The notes beneath the pieces are model-generated. The model worked only from the letters and a program-made list of their open reading frames with translations, searched no databases and was not told where the DNA came from. Source: Synergistaceae bacterium (GTDB lineage: Bacteria; Synergistota; Synergistia; Synergistales; Aminobacteriaceae). Taken from it: a stretch of DNA of 7,637 nt. Positions 6,010 through 7,637 of this stretch are shown here, one piece after another. The stretch's first letter is position 1; each line of letters begins with the position of its first letter. The translations under genes and the position numbers were made by a program. The stretch spans positions 1 through 7,637 of the forward strand of contig JAFSQO010000326.1 of NCBI GenBank assembly GCA_017446645.1, read 5' to 3'.

Positions 6010-6234
6010 ATGATATTACAAATTAACTCAGATATTAACACACGCTTGCAACACTGGAGCACAATTACAAAAGAATCACCTCAAGACTTTATTAACAACA
6101 TTTTAAGTGAAGCTCTTGATGATTGGGAAGATTATCAGGATGCTCTGAGGATTTGCGCTGAAGTTGACGCTGGACGCATGAAGACATATACACTTGCTGA
6201 AGTTGAACAACATTTAGATGACCTGGACAATTAA
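6010..6234 (+). CDS. RelB-type antitoxin (ribbon-helix-helix DNA-binding protein)
   Basis: A 74-residue acidic protein expected to neutralise the toxin encoded just downstream and to repress the shared promoter. Residues 1-6 (MILQIN) form the likely DNA-contacting beta strand, followed by two helices ending near SPQDFINNILSEALDD (23-38). The tail has the toxin-wrapping pattern common in RelB relatives: DWEDYQDALRICAEVDAG (38-55), then KTYTLAEVEQHL (58-69). The ribosome binding site AGGAGGA (5996-6002) is strong and 7 nt from the ATG, in keeping with high antitoxin synthesis. The gene overlaps the toxin gene by 17 nt. Confidence 0.85.
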   Translation: MILQINSDINTRLQHWSTITKESPQDFINNILSEALDDWEDYQDALRICAEVDAGRMKTYTLAEVEQHLDDLDN

Positions 6235-6481
6235 TTTCACCGAAGAGGCAGACAAGCAACTTCAAAGTCTTGATAAACCTATTCGAGAGCGCATAAGAAA
6301 GTATGTAAAGGAGTTAGAGAAATTGCCTAATCCTAAAATAAGAGCAGAGACACTAAAAGGGAACTTAAGCGAATTTTGCAAATATAGAGTAGGTGATTAT
6401 CGTTTAATATGCAAAATCGAAGACGACAAGCTATTAATACTCGTAGTTAAAATCGGACACAGAAGCAAGATATATAAATAA
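6218..6481 (+). CDS. RelE/ParE-superfamily toxin
   Basis: An 87-residue basic protein of the RelE/ParE fold. By family it is probably a ribosome-dependent mRNA interferase that halts translation when the antitoxin is lost, although a ParE-like gyrase target cannot be excluded. It opens WTINFTEEADKQLQSLDK (3-20), the usual first strand and helix, and then has a lysine/arginine-rich helix (IRERIRKYVKELEKL). The core motifs are LKGNLSEFCKYRVGDYRLICKI (46-67) and VVKIGHRSKIY (76-86). The arginines of YRVGDYR, the GHR arginine and the final Tyr86 correspond to residues important in RelE. No separate ribosome binding site is evident, and the start lies inside the antitoxin gene, so translation is coupled. 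The gene is intact and presumably active. Codon use seems more A-rich than in neighbouring core genes, consistent with transfer. Confidence 0.87.
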   Translation: MTWTINFTEEADKQLQSLDKPIRERIRKYVKELEKLPNPKIRAETLKGNLSEFCKYRVGDYRLICKIEDDKLLILVVKIGHRSKIYK

Positions 6482-6485
6482 ATTC

Positions 6486-6492
6486 AGAAGGT
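6486..6492 (+). promoter_or_regulatory. Ribosome binding site that sets the ZnuA-like start
   Basis: AGAAGGT lies 7 nt before the ATG at 6500. The longer reading from GTG at 6491 would overlap this site and add three residues before the basic start of the signal peptide, so the ATG is preferred. Confidence 0.7.
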
Positions 6493-6499
6493 GTATTTT

Positions 6500-7327
6500 A
6501 TGAAACTTAAACTCGCTATTATCGTGCTATTCTCGATTACGTCTACATCTACTGCACTCGCTGACATTAACGTCATTTGCAGCTCTTTCCCAGTCTATGA
6601 CATGGCACGCGCTATCATAGGCTCTCACGGTCATGTCAGATTATTGCTCAAACAGGGCACGGAACCTCACGAATACGAACCTTCAGCCAGCGACATACGG
6701 GAAATTAACGATTATGACGCATTTATCTATACCGGCAAATATCTTGAACCTTGGGCAATGAGAATATCACGCTCACTGAATAAAGACGTTGCTGTAATTG
6801 ACGCTTCCAAAAACATAGAACTCGTTGACAATGACCCACATATATGGCTTGACGGAATTAACGCAGCTTCTATGATTATGAATATCTTTATGGGCTTAGT
6901 TCAGACTGAAGGAGCAAAAACTAAATCTCAGGAACTCAACGAGAACATGAGGCTTTATCTCGAAAAAATTCTGGAACTTGACGGCGAATTCATGGGCTTA
7001 CCGCGCAATAAAACTCTGGTCTTTGCCGGAGAGTTCTCACTGGGCTACTTCATGAGGCGTTACGGATTTGAGTATATCTCTGCATACGAAGGCGAAAATG
7101 AACCCGGTGCAAGAAAATTGGCTAAGGTCATAAAGTTCATTCGCGACAACAACGTTAAATATATTTTCTCAGATTATGAAATCTCGGCAATAACCCGCTC
7201 CATATCCGAACAGACAGGCGCAGAAATTCTAGTGTTCAACACTGCTCATAACGCTAACGAGTTCGATGACTTTATAGAAATCATGCAAGACAACCTGCAA
7301 AACCTCAAGAAGGCCCTCAATGAGTGA
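6500..7327 (+). CDS. Periplasmic metal-binding protein of a Zn/Mn-type ABC transporter (ZnuA/PsaA family)
   Basis: A 275-residue solute-binding protein (cluster A-1) that would capture Zn2+ or Mn2+ and pass it to the transporter whose ATPase follows. The signal peptide MKLKLAIIVLFSITSTSTALA ends in ALA|D (cleavage after residue 21). There is no lipobox Cys, so the mature protein is soluble and periplasmic, as in outer-membrane bacteria. Ligands are His57 (EPHEYEPS) and His114 (DPHIWLD). The third position, usually His in zinc binders, is Glu178 (AGEFSLGYFMRRYGF), as in manganese-binding PsaA. The fourth ligand, usually Asp near the C-terminus, is not obvious; the region reads VFNTAHN (245-251). 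The His-rich loop of ZnuA is absent. It begins 18 nt after the toxin gene, and no clear promoter or Zur-like palindrome separates them. Its stop overlaps the next gene by 8 nt. Confidence 0.87.
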   Translation: MKLKLAIIVLFSITSTSTALADINVICSSFPVYDMARAIIGSHGHVRLLLKQGTEPHEYEPSASDIREINDYDAFIYTGKYLEPWAMRISRSLNKDVAVIDASKNIELVDNDPHIWLDGINAASMIMNIFMGLVQTEGAKTKSQELNENMRLYLEKILELDGEFMGLPRNKTLVFAGEFSLGYFMRRYGFEYISAYEGENEPGARKLAKVIKFIRDNNVKYIFSDYEISAITRSISEQTGAEILVFNTAHNANEFDDFIEIMQDNLQNLKKALNE

Positions 7328-7637
7328 CATATTACGGCTAATCAACGCTACTGTGAAGTATCATGAACGCATAATAATTCATGAGTTCTCGCTGTGTGCA
7401 TCGTCAGGCGAAATGATTTTCATTACAGGCTCAAACGGTGCCGGAAAAACTACCCTGCTAAAGGCCATTGCCGGGTTACTGCCTTTATCTTCCGGAACTC
7501 TGGAACGCCCTGAAAGACTTTGCTATGTCCCCCAGATTGAAGAGGCTGGCAGGGATTTCCCAGCACGCGTCCGGGAAATAGTGATAACAGGAACTCAGAG
7601 ACAGGGCAGATTATTTTACTCTCACGAAGACAAAGAA
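7320..7637 (+). CDS. Metal ABC transporter ATP-binding protein, ZnuC-like (N-terminal part, runs off right edge)
   Basis: The ATPase that powers the metal importer, acting at the cytoplasmic face of the inner membrane. The first 106 codons are present. Walker A is GSNGAGKTT (37-45), the Q-loop is YVPQ (69-72, Gln72), and FPARVREIVITGTQ corresponds to the family's FPxTVxEVVxxG segment. The ABC signature, Walker B and the switch His lie beyond the window. The start ATG at 7320 is inside the end of the binding-protein gene (8-nt overlap), so translation is coupled. A ZnuB-like permease gene would be expected next. Metal specificity follows that of the binding protein and is not settled. Confidence 0.9.
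   Translation, partial: MSDILRLINATVKYHERIIIHEFSLCASSGEMIFITGSNGAGKTTLLKAIAGLLPLSSGTLERPERLCYVPQIEEAGRDFPARVREIVITGTQRQGRLFYSHEDKE

Noticed and set aside
6450..6499. Promoter and Zur-type operator for the metal transporter
   Set aside because: TATATAAA is present, but the nearest -35-like CGGACA (6454-6459) is only 11-13 nt away and no palindrome is visible.
1..7637. CRISPR array, tRNA, rRNA or insertion sequence
   Set aside because: No spaced direct repeats, cloverleaf sequence, rRNA-like sequence or transposase motif was seen on either strand.

Overview
The window comes from the chromosome of a bacterium that I infer to be an anaerobic, gut-type organism with an outer membrane. RnfC points to the ion-pumping Rnf complex of anaerobes. 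The ZnuA-like protein has a signal-peptidase-I leader and no lipoprotein cysteine, which fits a true periplasm. CobT and CobU show cobamide assembly. Gene content and moderate GC would fit Synergistota or a similar lineage, but this is a tentative impression and nothing here fixes the taxon.

Layout. (1) Positions 1-781, minus strand: the N-terminal part of rnfC, which runs off the left edge. (2) A short divergent promoter region (782-875) with overlapping -10 boxes. (3) Positions 876-3098, plus strand: a tight three-gene unit of cobT, a nicotinamidase-type hydrolase and a HAD phosphatase. (4) Positions 3099-3258: a hairpin-rich spacer that looks like a small repeat element. (5) Positions 3259-4892, plus strand: a six-helix DUF308/HdeD membrane protein, then class I fructose-bisphosphate aldolase fbaB, closed by a strong rho-independent terminator. 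(6) Positions 4919-5969, minus strand: cobU followed by a small Mrr-like nuclease-fold protein whose catalytic residues appear to be replaced. (7) Positions 6010-6481, plus strand: a RelB/RelE-type toxin-antitoxin pair whose promoter and probable operator overlap the cobU start codon. (8) Position 6500 to the right edge, plus strand: a metal-binding protein (ZnuA/PsaA family) and the start of its ABC ATPase, only 18 nt downstream of the toxin.

How the genes fit together. CobT uses nicotinate mononucleotide to activate the lower ligand base and releases nicotinate. The next gene would also make nicotinate, from nicotinamide. The third is a phosphatase of unknown substrate, so the cluster reads as a nicotinate and alpha-ribazole unit. 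CobU, about 4 kb away on the other strand, makes the GDP-activated corrinoid that receives alpha-ribazole. The metal transporter is independent in function, but its position suggests possible read-through from the toxin-antitoxin promoter.

No wholly new system is evident. The points most worth a second look are the degenerate Mrr domain behind cobU, the phosphatase behind cobT, the cobU/toxin-antitoxin promoter overlap, and the unusual metal-ligand set of the ZnuA-like protein.
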